This document shows positions 36,793 to 44,545 of a DNA stretch of 64,000 bases, one piece after another. Location: the NCBI GenBank assembly GCA_903853805.1, contig CAINUN010000079.1:1-64000 (forward strand). Direction: 5' to 3'. The position numbers and the translations under genes were made by a program. Position 1 is the first letter of the stretch. The number at the start of each line of letters is the position of its first letter. Source of the stretch: an uncultured Bacteroidota bacterium. GTDB taxonomy: Bacteria; Bacteroidota; Bacteroidia; Chitinophagales; Chitinophagaceae. A model generated the notes under the pieces. That model worked only from the letters and a program-made list of their open reading frames with translations. It did no database searches and was not told the origin of the DNA.

Positions 36793-39741
36793 TTATCGAA
36801 TTAATGTAATGTTTCCTTGCTTGGTAAATCTTCTTCCATTTGGAGAAACAGCTTCAACTGTATAAACATAAACGCCCATTGGTTGTGCTTTTCCATTAAA
36901 ATTACCATCCCAACCATCATTTAAGTTTGCTGTTTCAAATACTTTCTGACCCCAACGATTAAAGATTGTAAATGCAACCAAATTAGCATTGCCTAAATGA
37001 TTTATTTTAATCAAACCATTTGGTCCTGCTCCTGGAGTAAATGCATTTGGCACTCCTAAGTCAGAATCATAAGACACATACACATCAATTGAGTCGACAG
37101 CAGTACATCCAGCCTCAGTAGAAGTTTGTACAAAATACCTTGTATTTACGTTTGGTGTTGCTATTGGGTTAGAAATGTTTGTTTCACTTAATCCTAATGG
37201 TGGGAACCATTGGAAATATAAACCATTGCCACCTGGATCCATTTGATAACTATCACCAGGGTAAAGTCTTACAGAGTCTGGTAATGTTAAAACAGCATCT
37301 GGTTTAACTTCTACGGTAAGATATGCGGTATCCTTACAATTATTTGTGTCCACAGCTATTACAGTGTAAGTGGTAGTAGTAACTGGGAAAGCAACAGGTG
37401 TTTTTGTATTGGCATTATAGAGGTAATAATCTGGAGACCAAGCAATTGAAGAGATGGTGTTTCCATTAGCTCTAATATGCGCTGAATCACGTGGACATAT
37501 TGCTGTGTCGCTTGAAAGCTGCATAAACGTAGCATTGATTACCGTAAATTTCACTTGGTCACTTCCATTACATTTTGCAGGTGTTTTTACTGTTAATACA
37601 AGATTAGTAGTTTGTAATGCAGTAAAAATTGGATTTGGTGTATTTTGACTATTTAATCCTCCAGCAGGTGTCCAAGTATAAGAATAAAAAGGATAACTTG
37701 ATGGTGTAACTATTGATTTTAAATGAACAGTATCACCCATACACAATATTCTATCAACGCCTACATAAACGGTTGGATTTGGCTGAACATCAATATAAAT
37801 CTTAGCAATACTATCGGAACAACCAGGATAAGATGCTTTGATAACATACATGCGTGAAGTATCAGGTGAGATTCCTGGGTTAATGATATTTGGATTATTA
37901 ACACCAATTGTTGGAGACCACTTATAAGTATAAGCAGTTTCTCCTATTGCTTGAATTTGAACTGTTTGTCCTTTACATATTGCTGTATCAGAATTGAACA
38001 GTGTAAAGCCTTGAAGAACATTTACGAAGAGCGTATCTCTACCACCACACTGCCCTACTCCGCCAGGGATTACGGTAACTACATAAGTAGTATCGTGCAT
38101 TGGTTTTACCCAAGGATTGGCAATAGTATCATTGCTTAAGAAGGTACTTGGGAACCAATTGATGGAATATGAAGTATTAGGTGCAGGAATAAGATTAATA
38201 TTTAAGTGTGCACTATCACCATTACAAGTAGTAATATCTGGACCTAAGTTAAAATTAGGTGGCGGTAAAACATCGACAGTAACCGTGTCGCTATGTGTGA
38301 AACAAAGCGTGTTGCCTGAAGTAGAAGTAACTACATACTGCGTAGAAACACTAGGAGAAGCCCACGGATTAGCACAGTTGGTACAACTTAATGAACTTAG
38401 GGGAGCGCCACCCGGTAATACATCCCATTGATAAGTAAGACCACCATGTGCCCAAAGTTGAATAGAATCTATACTACAAATGGCTGTGTCAGGACCGCCT
38501 TTGGTTGGACCCCATACAAAAAGTGGAATCGTAAACGTATTGGACAACAATATGCCCGGTGGTGTACAAGTGGAGTCTTTAACGGTAACGTTAAGCACTG
38601 TTAAACCTGTATCTGCCATTGTTGGGTTCCAAGTAAAACAACCTTGAATATTTGCAGAACCATTTCCTGTAAAAACAAGGTTAGAACCAGCTGCTATTGC
38701 TGCATTGTTTGCAGTGGCTACCAATACCGCTGTAGGATTGGTAGGCGAGTTGATATTGAAACAGAAATTAAATGGCTGACCTGCACAACCTTGCACCTGA
38801 CCATTCACCAATTGAACACCTGTAAGTGTTGTAGAATCGGGAACTAAGTTAGGTGGGTTGCTCGAACAAGGCATTATTACCCATTGCATGTCGCGAATGA
38901 TAGAACCAATTTTCATTCCGTTTTTCCATTCGTTTACACGAATTGTCAAAACTTGTTTACCCAGCAAACTTGGTGTTAATGTCAAGGCACCTGTAGTTGC
39001 GCTCAAAGAAAATGTATTGTTACAACCAATTGGATTATTCGTAAGATTAAATACAGGAAGTGTTCCTCCGGTTGCAAATGTGCAAGGTGAACTTGGTGTT
39101 GTACAACTTCCGCCACCATCGAGTGGCATAATCAATTCATAAGAAAGAGAATCATTGTTTGGGTCAACAGCTCCGTTATTGAAGATAAAAGGAGAGTTCA
39201 CACACATATAACCAATTGGCTTTACTGTAAAGAATGGTGAGGAATTGCCTTGTGCATTCAAATTATCTAAAGTGGCTTCTACATAAAGTGCAGCACCACC
39301 TGGAGCATTAAGATTGACAATGGTAGAATTTCTTGCTGAAATAGAAACAAAGAAGGTCCAATAATTACATTGTGAAGGAAGTGTAACCGTTCCTGAGTAT
39401 TTCCATTCTTTGTATCCTGGTGTTGTTCCACCACTACATTCAGTAGGATAGCCTGGACAACCCGGGCTTACATCAACACCATTTACACCACCGGATTTTT
39501 GCATCGTTAAGTTTCCTGTACCGCCACAAGTATTGTGATAGCATAAAGAAACGGATGTAGGTTCAGTAATAGCCCCTGGTTCGCAAGAGCGATAGAATGT
39601 ATAAGTGAACTTGTAAGTAGAGCCACTTATCCAATCATACCTTAATTCGGCACCTGCTGCGTGCGATGCTTTTACCTGAGTATTGAACAAGAAAAACAAA
39701 CCGACTGTTAAAAACAGAAAGGAGTAAATTTTATTTTTCAT
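36793..39741 (-). CDS. Paralogous giant surface protein with T9SS type B C-terminus
   Basis: A 982-residue exported protein with a signal peptide ending near QVKASHAAGAELRYDW. It contains repeated beta modules with the recurring phrases TYxVxA, PNIxNP and GxDTxIC. The C-terminal type B sorting domain has GVPNAFTPGAGPNG, FTIFNRWGQKVFE, GWDGNFNG and GVYVYTV. The N-terminal about 280 residues align in pattern with the protein at 33556-36747 (NLNAPGGAALYVE against NLNGPSGRGMYIE), so the two arose by tandem duplication. ATG 39741 or 39747 are both possible starts. No enzymatic motif is visible. Confidence 0.88.
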   Translation of the reverse strand: MKNKIYSFLFLTVGLFFLFNTQVKASHAAGAELRYDWISGSTYKFTYTFYRSCEPGAITEPTSVSLCYHNTCGGTGNLTMQKSGGVNGVDVSPGCPGYPTECSGGTTPGYKEWKYSGTVTLPSQCNYWTFFVSISARNSTIVNLNAPGGAALYVEATLDNLNAQGNSSPFFTVKPIGYMCVNSPFIFNNGAVDPNNDSLSYELIMPLDGGGSCTTPSSPCTFATGGTLPVFNLTNNPIGCNNTFSLSATTGALTLTPSLLGKQVLTIRVNEWKNGMKIGSIIRDMQWVIMPCSSNPPNLVPDSTTLTGVQLVNGQVQGCAGQPFNFCFNINSPTNPTAVLVATANNAAIAAGSNLVFTGNGSANIQGCFTWNPTMADTGLTVLNVTVKDSTCTPPGILLSNTFTIPLFVWGPTKGGPDTAICSIDSIQLWAHGGLTYQWDVLPGGAPLSSLSCTNCANPWASPSVSTQYVVTSTSGNTLCFTHSDTVTVDVLPPPNFNLGPDITTCNGDSAHLNINLIPAPNTSYSINWFPSTFLSNDTIANPWVKPMHDTTYVVTVIPGGVGQCGGRDTLFVNVLQGFTLFNSDTAICKGQTVQIQAIGETAYTYKWSPTIGVNNPNIINPGISPDTSRMYVIKASYPGCSDSIAKIYIDVQPNPTVYVGVDRILCMGDTVHLKSIVTPSSYPFYSYTWTPAGGLNSQNTPNPIFTALQTTNLVLTVKTPAKCNGSDQVKFTVINATFMQLSSDTAICPRDSAHIRANGNTISSIAWSPDYYLYNANTKTPVAFPVTTTTYTVIAVDTNNCKDTAYLTVEVKPDAVLTLPDSVRLYPGDSYQMDPGGNGLYFQWFPPLGLSETNISNPIATPNVNTRYFVQTSTEAGCTAVDSIDVYVSYDSDLGVPNAFTPGAGPNGLIKINHLGNANLVAFTIFNRWGQKVFETANLNDGWDGNFNGKAQPMGVYVYTVEAVSPNGRRFTKQGNITLIR

Positions 39742-39772
39742 TTGCATAAAAATTTAAAAAAAACTTTGGAAA

Positions 39773-39780
39773 CAAATATA
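39773..39780 (-). promoter_or_regulatory. Promoter -7 element of the type B T9SS pair
   Basis: On the minus strand this reads TATATTTG, 31 bp before the ATG at 39741. It probably drives both large surface-protein genes. Confidence 0.55.
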
Positions 39781-39968
39781 ATGGTAAAGTTCTGAAACGC
39801 AAGCCATTCCTAAAACTTCTTTTTTTATTGCTTCATTCATACCTAAGACAAGTGCTTGATTGATTAAGTTGGGTGATGATGGCTATTTTTTAAAAGAAAT
39901 TCACAGGGCTTTAAGGTTTGAAGCCAAAAAGGAAAAATTTGTGCTCATAAAAAACGCCCTATTAAGGC

Positions 39969-40005
39969 AAAAAAACAGGCATTTAGAAAAATGCCCGTTT
40001 TTTTT
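39969..40005 (-). terminator. Bidirectional terminator hairpin
   Basis: A 9-bp stem with one mismatch (39976-39984 with 39989-39997) has an A-run before it and a T-run after it, so it can act in either direction. It ends the minus-strand gene at 40067. The rest of 39781-40066 holds no gene. Confidence 0.7.
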
Positions 40006-40066
40006 TCTTAACCATAAAAAAATGTAGGACTATGCCACCACCTACAAAAAGTTTAATTGAATTTCT

Positions 40067-40516
40067 TTACTTAAAAAACTGTTTTAGTTCAGCGGCTTTA
40101 GTATCAAAGCCTGTGCCCGCTTGTGTATCAGCCTTATACTGTGTGTATTTATAATCAACCAATGCGTTTTGAAAATTATCATAGTCATGCAAACGACGAG
40201 TTTCAATCAATGTTTGAGTTAATGCTTGTAAACGCAAAATAGAAGCTTCTAAAAATTTCCTATCGAAGCCATCAGCCGCAAACTCTGTCCAATCTACATC
40301 GGGGCTGCGCAAAGCTGGTTGGTTCACAGAATAATCGCTTACTTTATTCACCATCAATTTGTTGGTTTCATCAATAGTGCCATACTTATTGTTTTCATCC
40401 TCGCTCAGGTTTTGCGTTTTTGCAGTAAAAATAGCTTCAACCGCAGTCATGGTTGTGTTGAAAGAAGTTTGGTCGGCAGCAACAAAATGCTTTTGAATTA
40501 CATCTTGAAAAGGCAT
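40067..40516 (-). CDS. Uncharacterised 149-residue protein
   Basis: A soluble, probably mostly helical protein with no signal peptide, membrane segment or catalytic motif I recognise. It is polar, with NLSEDENNKYGTIDETNKLM near the middle and a conserved-looking LHDYDNFQNALVDYKYTQYK helix near the end. It is monocistronic: its own promoter (40559) lies under a palindromic operator at 40588, and a terminator follows at 39969. The tight control suggests a conditionally expressed gene. Function is unknown. Confidence 0.55.
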   Translation of the reverse strand: MPFQDVIQKHFVAADQTSFNTTMTAVEAIFTAKTQNLSEDENNKYGTIDETNKLMVNKVSDYSVNQPALRSPDVDWTEFAADGFDRKFLEASILRLQALTQTLIETRRLHDYDNFQNALVDYKYTQYKADTQAGTGFDTKAAELKQFFK

Positions 40517-40558
40517 TGTTTAAAAATTTTAAAGCGTGATAAATAAAGTTTGATTAAA

Positions 40559-40566
40559 CAAAGGTA
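40559..40566 (-). promoter_or_regulatory. Promoter -7 element of the 149-residue protein gene
   Basis: On the minus strand this reads TACCTTTG, 42 bp before the ATG. The palindrome at 40588-40603 covers its -33 region. Confidence 0.55.
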
Positions 40567-40587
40567 GAAAGTCATAAATGCAGAATT

Positions 40588-40603
40588 AATGACGCTCGTC
40601 ATT
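40588..40603. promoter_or_regulatory. Perfect 16-bp palindromic operator
   Basis: AATGACG-CT-CGTCATT is a perfect inverted repeat. Its distance from the -7 element places it over the -33 site of the minus-strand promoter, the position of a repressor operator. TGAC-GTCA half-sites are typical of TetR- or MarR-type dimers. The binding protein is unknown; the MarR gene at 44065 is one candidate. Confidence 0.5.
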
Positions 40604-40662
40604 GCTAAAAATATAATTTTCAGGAATAAAAACCTGAGATTAACTAAATAAGATGTTGTTAG

Positions 40663-40890
40663 CACAGTGAAGTAACTTTGGCATCCAAGCTAAATAACTT
40701 GGATAGCCAAGCTAAATAACTTGGTCAGCCAAGCCAAATAACTTGGACAGCCAAGCCAAATAACTTGGACAGCCAAGCCAAATAACTTGGACAGCCAAGC
40801 CAAATAACTTGGACGGCGAAGCCAAATAACTTGGACAGCCAAGCCAAATAACTTGGATGTCGAAGCTAAATAACTTGGACAACCAAGTGA
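40663..40890 (+). repeat. 22-bp tandem palindromic array (nine full units)
   Basis: Nine contiguous 22-bp units run from 40685 to 40882 with consensus CCAAGCCAAATAACTTGGAC plus AG, and degenerate half-units flank them (40663-40684 and from 40883). Units 3, 4 and 5 are identical; outer units diverge. Each unit is an inverted repeat, CCAAG-N8-CTTGG, and neighbouring units also pair as CTTGG-N4-CCAAG. There are no spacers, so it is not CRISPR. The last unit supplies the TTG at 40875-40877, 20 bp before the -7 element at 40898. Confidence 0.95.
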
Positions 40891-40897
40891 AGTCTAT

Positions 40898-40906
40898 TAT
40901 TTTTGC
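40898..40906 (+). promoter_or_regulatory. Promoter -7 element downstream of the 22-bp array
   Basis: TATTTTTGC matches TAnnTTTGC. The -33 TTG (40875-40877) lies inside the last array unit, so a protein bound to the array would compete with or contact RNA polymerase. Confidence 0.6.
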
Positions 40907-40926
40907 TGTTAAAAAGAAAAGTATTC

Positions 40927-41256
40927 ATGAAAAACAAAACCATAAGAAGAGTTGCCACGATGAATTACGGAGAAATTATTGGAAAGCAAGTAGCTCTTCA
41001 AAAGGAAGACTTAGTGAGCCTTGCAGCAAAACTGAATGTATTGAGCGGATATGATTTAAAACTTATCTTCAAACGTCCGCGCATTTATGCCGACTTTTTT
41101 TGGGATGCAGGCATTGCCATGAACCACAATTTTTTCACCGACCTCGCAGCCCTTCATCCTGTGAAGCAAGCCACCGCCCGAGAAAAAGAATTGGAGCAAG
41201 AAAATGCCGACCTTAAAAAAGAAAATGAGCTGCTGAAGAGCTTGATAAGAAGGTGA
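40927..41256 (+). CDS. Small HTH-like protein with C-terminal leucine zipper
   Basis: A 109-residue basic/charged protein; ATG 40927 is 21 bp after the promoter element, and ATG 40960 (MNYGEIIGK) is an alternative. Residues about 12-65 (YGEIIGKQVALQKEDLVSLAAKLNV, then a following helix) look like a degenerate Xre-type helix-turn-helix. The last 27 residues form a coiled coil with heptad Leu and Glu/Lys (ELEQENADLKKENELLKSL). DNA binding as a dimer is inference, supported by the palindromic 22-bp array overlapping its promoter. I do not recognise a named family. Confidence 0.6.
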   Translation: MKNKTIRRVATMNYGEIIGKQVALQKEDLVSLAAKLNVLSGYDLKLIFKRPRIYADFFWDAGIAMNHNFFTDLAALHPVKQATAREKELEQENADLKKENELLKSLIRR

Positions 41257-41278
41257 GGAAATGAATTTCACCGCGAAG

Positions 41279-41326
41279 GTGTAAAGATGTAAAGGTGTAA
41301 AGGTGTAAAGATGTAAAGGTGTAAAG
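41279..41326 (+). repeat. 8-bp tandem repeat, six units
   Basis: Units of RTGTAAAG (four GTGTAAAG, two ATGTAAAG) run without gaps 23 bp after the stop codon of the small zipper gene. Copy number of such a simple repeat may vary by slippage. No gene lies between 41257 and 41358. Confidence 0.9.
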
Positions 41327-41358
41327 TTGTAGCGAATGTTTTTTAACCTTAGCGACTT

Positions 41359-41619
41359 TCAGCCATTCAACTGCGTATCAATATGCTTTTGATGAAGATT
41401 GTTCAAAAATGCCTCTCTATCAAAGTTTTTTACAAAGCCCGATTGTTCTCCTTTTATCAATTCGTTTATAAGTTCTGTCTTTTTTGTTTCTTCATATTCA
41501 AACAAACGCAAAGCTGCTCTTACCACTTCGCTAACTGAGGAAAATTTCCCAGTTTCAATTTGCTTATGAATGAAGTTATCGTAATAATCGCTTAACAATA
41601 TAGAAGTGCTTTTAGCCAT
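41359..41619 (-). CDS. ParD-family antitoxin, apparently without its toxin
   Basis: An 86-residue protein with an N-terminal ribbon-helix-helix (STSILLSDYYDNFIHKQIETG, FSSVSEVVRAALRLFEYEE) and a C-terminal toxin-binding tail (LIKGEQSGFVKNFDREAFL), the layout of ParD antitoxins. Start ATG 41619 is favoured over an earlier frame start at 41658 and lies 14 bp from a promoter element. ParE usually follows directly, but downstream lie only 102 bp and the 8-bp repeat; upstream is a glycosyltransferase. It is either an orphan remnant, an anti-addiction copy, or paired with a distant toxin. Confidence 0.85.
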   Translation of the reverse strand: MAKSTSILLSDYYDNFIHKQIETGKFSSVSEVVRAALRLFEYEETKKTELINELIKGEQSGFVKNFDREAFLNNLHQKHIDTQLNG

Positions 41620-41633
41620 TAGAATGTTTTTTT

Positions 41634-41641
41634 CAAAAATA
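41634..41641 (-). promoter_or_regulatory. Promoter -7 element of the parD-like gene
   Basis: On the minus strand this reads TATTTTTG, 14 bp before the ATG at 41619. Confidence 0.5.
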
Positions 41642-41682
41642 ATATTTATTGGAATCACTTTTAGAATGACGGTTTAGAATTC

Positions 41683-42687
41683 TCACCCCCAACTCTTCTT
41701 CACAAAAGCCACTATAGCCTCCAAATTCAAATCGTTCATACACTTAAAATGTCGTTTGGGGCAGCGACCATAACCTAGTTTGGAACAAGGGTGACAAGAA
41801 ATATTTTTGTTTTCGGCTATGAAGGATAGCGGTGCAACGATTGTTTTCAAGTTGTTGTAGCCATAATACGGAAACATGCCCATTTCGGGCGAGGTGTTTC
41901 CCCACAGCGACACCAAAGGCTTTTTAAAAGCAGCTGCAATGTGCATCAAGCCCGTATCGTTGCTAATCACCACACGCGCTTTTTCTACCAACCTCGCCGA
42001 TTCGCTGAGGTTAAATTTTCCGCAAGCGTTATAGGTTTTCACGCTGTCGGGTTCGGCAATGAGGTCGCCCTCGTCGCGGTCGTCGGGTCCGCCCAAAAGA
42101 ATGACGGGGTAAGGAATGAGCGCAATGAGTTGTTTCCATTTTTCCACTGGCAGTTTTTTGGTGCCGTAAGAACCGCCAATGACACAGCCCACATAGCCCG
42201 CCCAATGACTCATAGGCACATCTCTATTGGTAAGCTGAAATTTTTCGTCAATAAAATAATCAAGCCCTTGCCCATCGTTTTTCACATCAAGGGTTTTCAC
42301 GGTTTCAAAGTAGCGCTCCACAATGCTTTGGTCGGGCATTCGGTTGATTTTAAGAATGACGTAGAGCCATTTTTCAATATTCAGTTTATTAAAAGAAAAA
42401 GCAGGCACTTGCAAAGCGCGTTTCACTTTAGCGGTGCGCAAGTTGTGGTGCAAGTCGAAGATGTAGTCGAACTTTTCTTTTTTCAAGATTTCGATAGTGG
42501 CATCAAGGTCGTTATCCAACAAATGAAGATAGTCGATATAGGGATTTGCCTTCAACACCGGCTCAAAAAAAGCTTTGGTGAGGAAGTGAATTTCCACATC
42601 GGGGCGCTGTAGTTTCAAACACCTGATGACGGGGGTAGTGAGTACAATATCTCCAATAGAAGAAAAACGAATGATGAGCGCTTTCAT
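41683..42687 (-). CDS. Family 9 glycosyltransferase (LPS heptosyltransferase-like)
   Basis: A 334-residue cytoplasmic/peripheral membrane enzyme. The N-terminus KALIIRFSSIGDIVLTTPVI is the GT9 signature. The C-terminal nucleotide-sugar domain has VISNDTGLMHIAAAFKKPLVSLWGNTSP, with the D-T-G-x-x-H-x-A motif of WaaC/WaaF/RfaQ. It should transfer heptose or another sugar to the lipopolysaccharide core. A Cys cluster near the end (ISCHPCSKLGYGRCPKRHFKCM) is common in GT9 proteins. ATG 42687 is chosen because the signature begins there. Confidence 0.9.
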   Translation of the reverse strand: MKALIIRFSSIGDIVLTTPVIRCLKLQRPDVEIHFLTKAFFEPVLKANPYIDYLHLLDNDLDATIEILKKEKFDYIFDLHHNLRTAKVKRALQVPAFSFNKLNIEKWLYVILKINRMPDQSIVERYFETVKTLDVKNDGQGLDYFIDEKFQLTNRDVPMSHWAGYVGCVIGGSYGTKKLPVEKWKQLIALIPYPVILLGGPDDRDEGDLIAEPDSVKTYNACGKFNLSESARLVEKARVVISNDTGLMHIAAAFKKPLVSLWGNTSPEMGMFPYYGYNNLKTIVAPLSFIAENKNISCHPCSKLGYGRCPKRHFKCMNDLNLEAIVAFVKKSWG

Positions 42688-42804
42688 GGGGCGAAAATTA
42701 GTACATAAATTTTTCCCATCACTCAGTTCAGTAATTGAGCTAATTTCGAACAAGTAATTCGTATTGTGGCGCACAAAAGCGTCTTATTAAAAAACTCCCA
42801 ACTC

Positions 42805-43986
42805 ATGCAAAGACTATTTTGGTCTGTGATTATTTTTTTGCCTTTTCTTTTTGCAAACACTCTTAAAGCAAATCCTAACGACACGCTTAAAGTGGTGAAT
42901 TGGAACCTTGAATATTTTGGCGATAAAGCATCGGAACTACCCAATGAAATGATTTATACCAAAACCATCATGGACAGCCTGAATGCAGATATTTATGCCT
43001 TGGTAGAAGTGGTGAATAAAGACTCTTTAATAAGCCTTGTCAATTCCTTAAACGGAGATTATGGTTACATGATAGCACCCTTTGGCACATTAGCAACATC
43101 AGAGTTATCCAGTTATTGGGCAAGCGACCAAAAGCAAGCAATTATTTATAGAAAATCGGTGGTAAGAAACGTTACAGGAAGAGCTTTTATGAAAACAAGC
43201 AGTAGTGCTTATAATGATTGGGGAAGTGGTAGATTTCCTTTTCTTGTCAATGCAGAAATTCTTGGGGCAGATAATAAATGGACTTCCATTCCCTTCATCA
43301 TCATTCACGCCAAAGCATATAGCGACGCCACATCTTGCACCCGCAGAAAAGATGGAGCCATTGAACTGAAAGATTCTTTAGATCAATATTTTGCTAACAA
43401 TCGCTTCCTATTATTGGGCGATTATAATGATGATTTAGACACCACCATTTGCAGCAATTATACCGTTAGCAACTATGAAAATTTTGTGAATGATAGTTTG
43501 CATTATTACTCACCAACACTAGCACTTTCAAGACAAGGAATTAGCTCAATTAAAGGCTACACAAGTTTCATTGACCATGTGATTATGAGCGATGAAATGC
43601 AAACCTATTATGTGCCTAATAGTACTGAAATGCTAAAAAGCAAAGTGAATAATTGGGTAAGCAATTACAACACTTACTTATCAGATCATTATCCGGTGGA
43701 ATCAAAATACATTATTACAACACCAACATCAGTAGCTGCTGTTTTTGAAAATAATTTTCGCGTTTTCCCAAATCCTTCAAGCACGTTATTGAACATTGAA
43801 CAAAAGCAAGCAAGTCCTTGTTTTTATGAGTTGTATTCCATGACCGGACAATTAATTTTCAATGCTAATTTTTCAACTAAAAGTGCAGCTATTTCTGTAG
43901 AAAATTTAGCTTCAGGCACCTACTTATTACGCATCACCAACCAACAAAAAACTGCTGCATTTTTTGCCCTAATTTCAAAGCCATAA
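42805..43986 (+). CDS. Secreted endonuclease/exonuclease/phosphatase-family enzyme with T9SS type A tail
   Basis: A 393-residue exported enzyme. The signal peptide is clean only from ATG 42805; the GTG at 42766 would add 13 residues before it. The EEP fold shows NWNLEYFGDKA, the acidic residue in ALVEVVNKD, LLLGDYNDDLD, FIDHVIMS and the catalytic SDHYPVESKY. It should cleave phosphodiesters, probably extracellular nucleic acid. The last 75 residues (VFPNPSSTLLNIEQK to LISKP) are a T9SS type A sorting domain. A DNase/RNase role in nutrient scavenging is inferred. Confidence 0.88.
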   Translation: MQRLFWSVIIFLPFLFANTLKANPNDTLKVVNWNLEYFGDKASELPNEMIYTKTIMDSLNADIYALVEVVNKDSLISLVNSLNGDYGYMIAPFGTLATSELSSYWASDQKQAIIYRKSVVRNVTGRAFMKTSSSAYNDWGSGRFPFLVNAEILGADNKWTSIPFIIIHAKAYSDATSCTRRKDGAIELKDSLDQYFANNRFLLLGDYNDDLDTTICSNYTVSNYENFVNDSLHYYSPTLALSRQGISSIKGYTSFIDHVIMSDEMQTYYVPNSTEMLKSKVNNWVSNYNTYLSDHYPVESKYIITTPTSVAAVFENNFRVFPNPSSTLLNIEQKQASPCFYELYSMTGQLIFNANFSTKSAAISVENLASGTYLLRITNQQKTAAFFALISKP

Positions 43987-44030
43987 ACTTCCTTAAAAAC
44001 CTTTTTGATAGCGACATCGAAGGTTTTTAT

Positions 44031-44061
44031 TTTGCAGATAGGTGTATGTACATATATTTGC
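44031..44061 (+). promoter_or_regulatory. Complete Bacteroidota-type promoter of marR
   Basis: TTTG at 44031-44034 (-33) is spaced 18 bp from TATATTTGC at 44053-44061 (-7). The ATG follows only four bases after the G, so the mRNA is likely leaderless. Confidence 0.65.
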
Positions 44062-44064
44062 AGC

Positions 44065-44520
44065 ATGAAACTGGAAGAAGCCTTAAAAACCGACCGGTTT
44101 AAAAACGAAAGTCACAAGGCAACACTTAATATTTTATACACCGCCTATTGGTTTAAAACGCACTTGAATAGCGTTATGAAAACTTATGGCATTACTGCTG
44201 AACAATTTAATGTAATGCGCATTCTTAAAGGCAAGCACCCTGAGGCTATGTGTGTGAAAGACATTGGTTCGCGAATGTTGGAAAACAACTCTAATGTTCC
44301 CCGAATCATTGACCGTTTATTGCTGAAAAAACTGGTGAAACGCACCACTTCAAAACTAGACAAAAGAGAAACCTTGATTTCACTAACGAATAGCGGCAAG
44401 GAACAACTCACCCAAATTAGCGAGGCAGTGGAAATGAAAACTAGCGACATTATTGGTCTTGAAAACGAAGAAGCGATTCAACTGAATTTATTAATTGAAA
44501 GACTTAGAAAAATAGATTAA
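44065..44520 (+). CDS. MarR-family transcriptional regulator
   Basis: A 151-residue regulator with a winged helix-turn-helix at about 50-115 (KTYGITAEQFNVMRIL, NVPRIIDRLLLKKLVKR, DKRETLISLTNSGKEQL). It starts at ATG 44065, directly after a strong promoter. It precedes a YceI-like gene by 25 bp; marR-yceI pairs are common in Bacteroidota, and the regulator probably controls its own operon. The ligand is unknown. The palindrome at 40588 could be one of its targets. Confidence 0.9.
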   Translation: MKLEEALKTDRFKNESHKATLNILYTAYWFKTHLNSVMKTYGITAEQFNVMRILKGKHPEAMCVKDIGSRMLENNSNVPRIIDRLLLKKLVKRTTSKLDKRETLISLTNSGKEQLTQISEAVEMKTSDIIGLENEEAIQLNLLIERLRKID

Positions 44521-44545
44521 TTAACCAAATAAAAAACCAACAAAA

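Noticed and set aside
40663-40890. CRISPR array
   Set aside because: Units are contiguous 22-mers with no variable spacers, and no cas gene is in the window.
40663-41256. Plasmid-type iterons with a replication initiator
   Set aside because: The 22-bp length fits iterons, but the adjacent protein is only about 109 residues and has no Rep motif, and the surroundings are chromosomal core genes.
41257-41358. ParE toxin partner of ParD
   Set aside because: Only 102 bp, mostly 8-bp repeats, with no open frame of suitable size.
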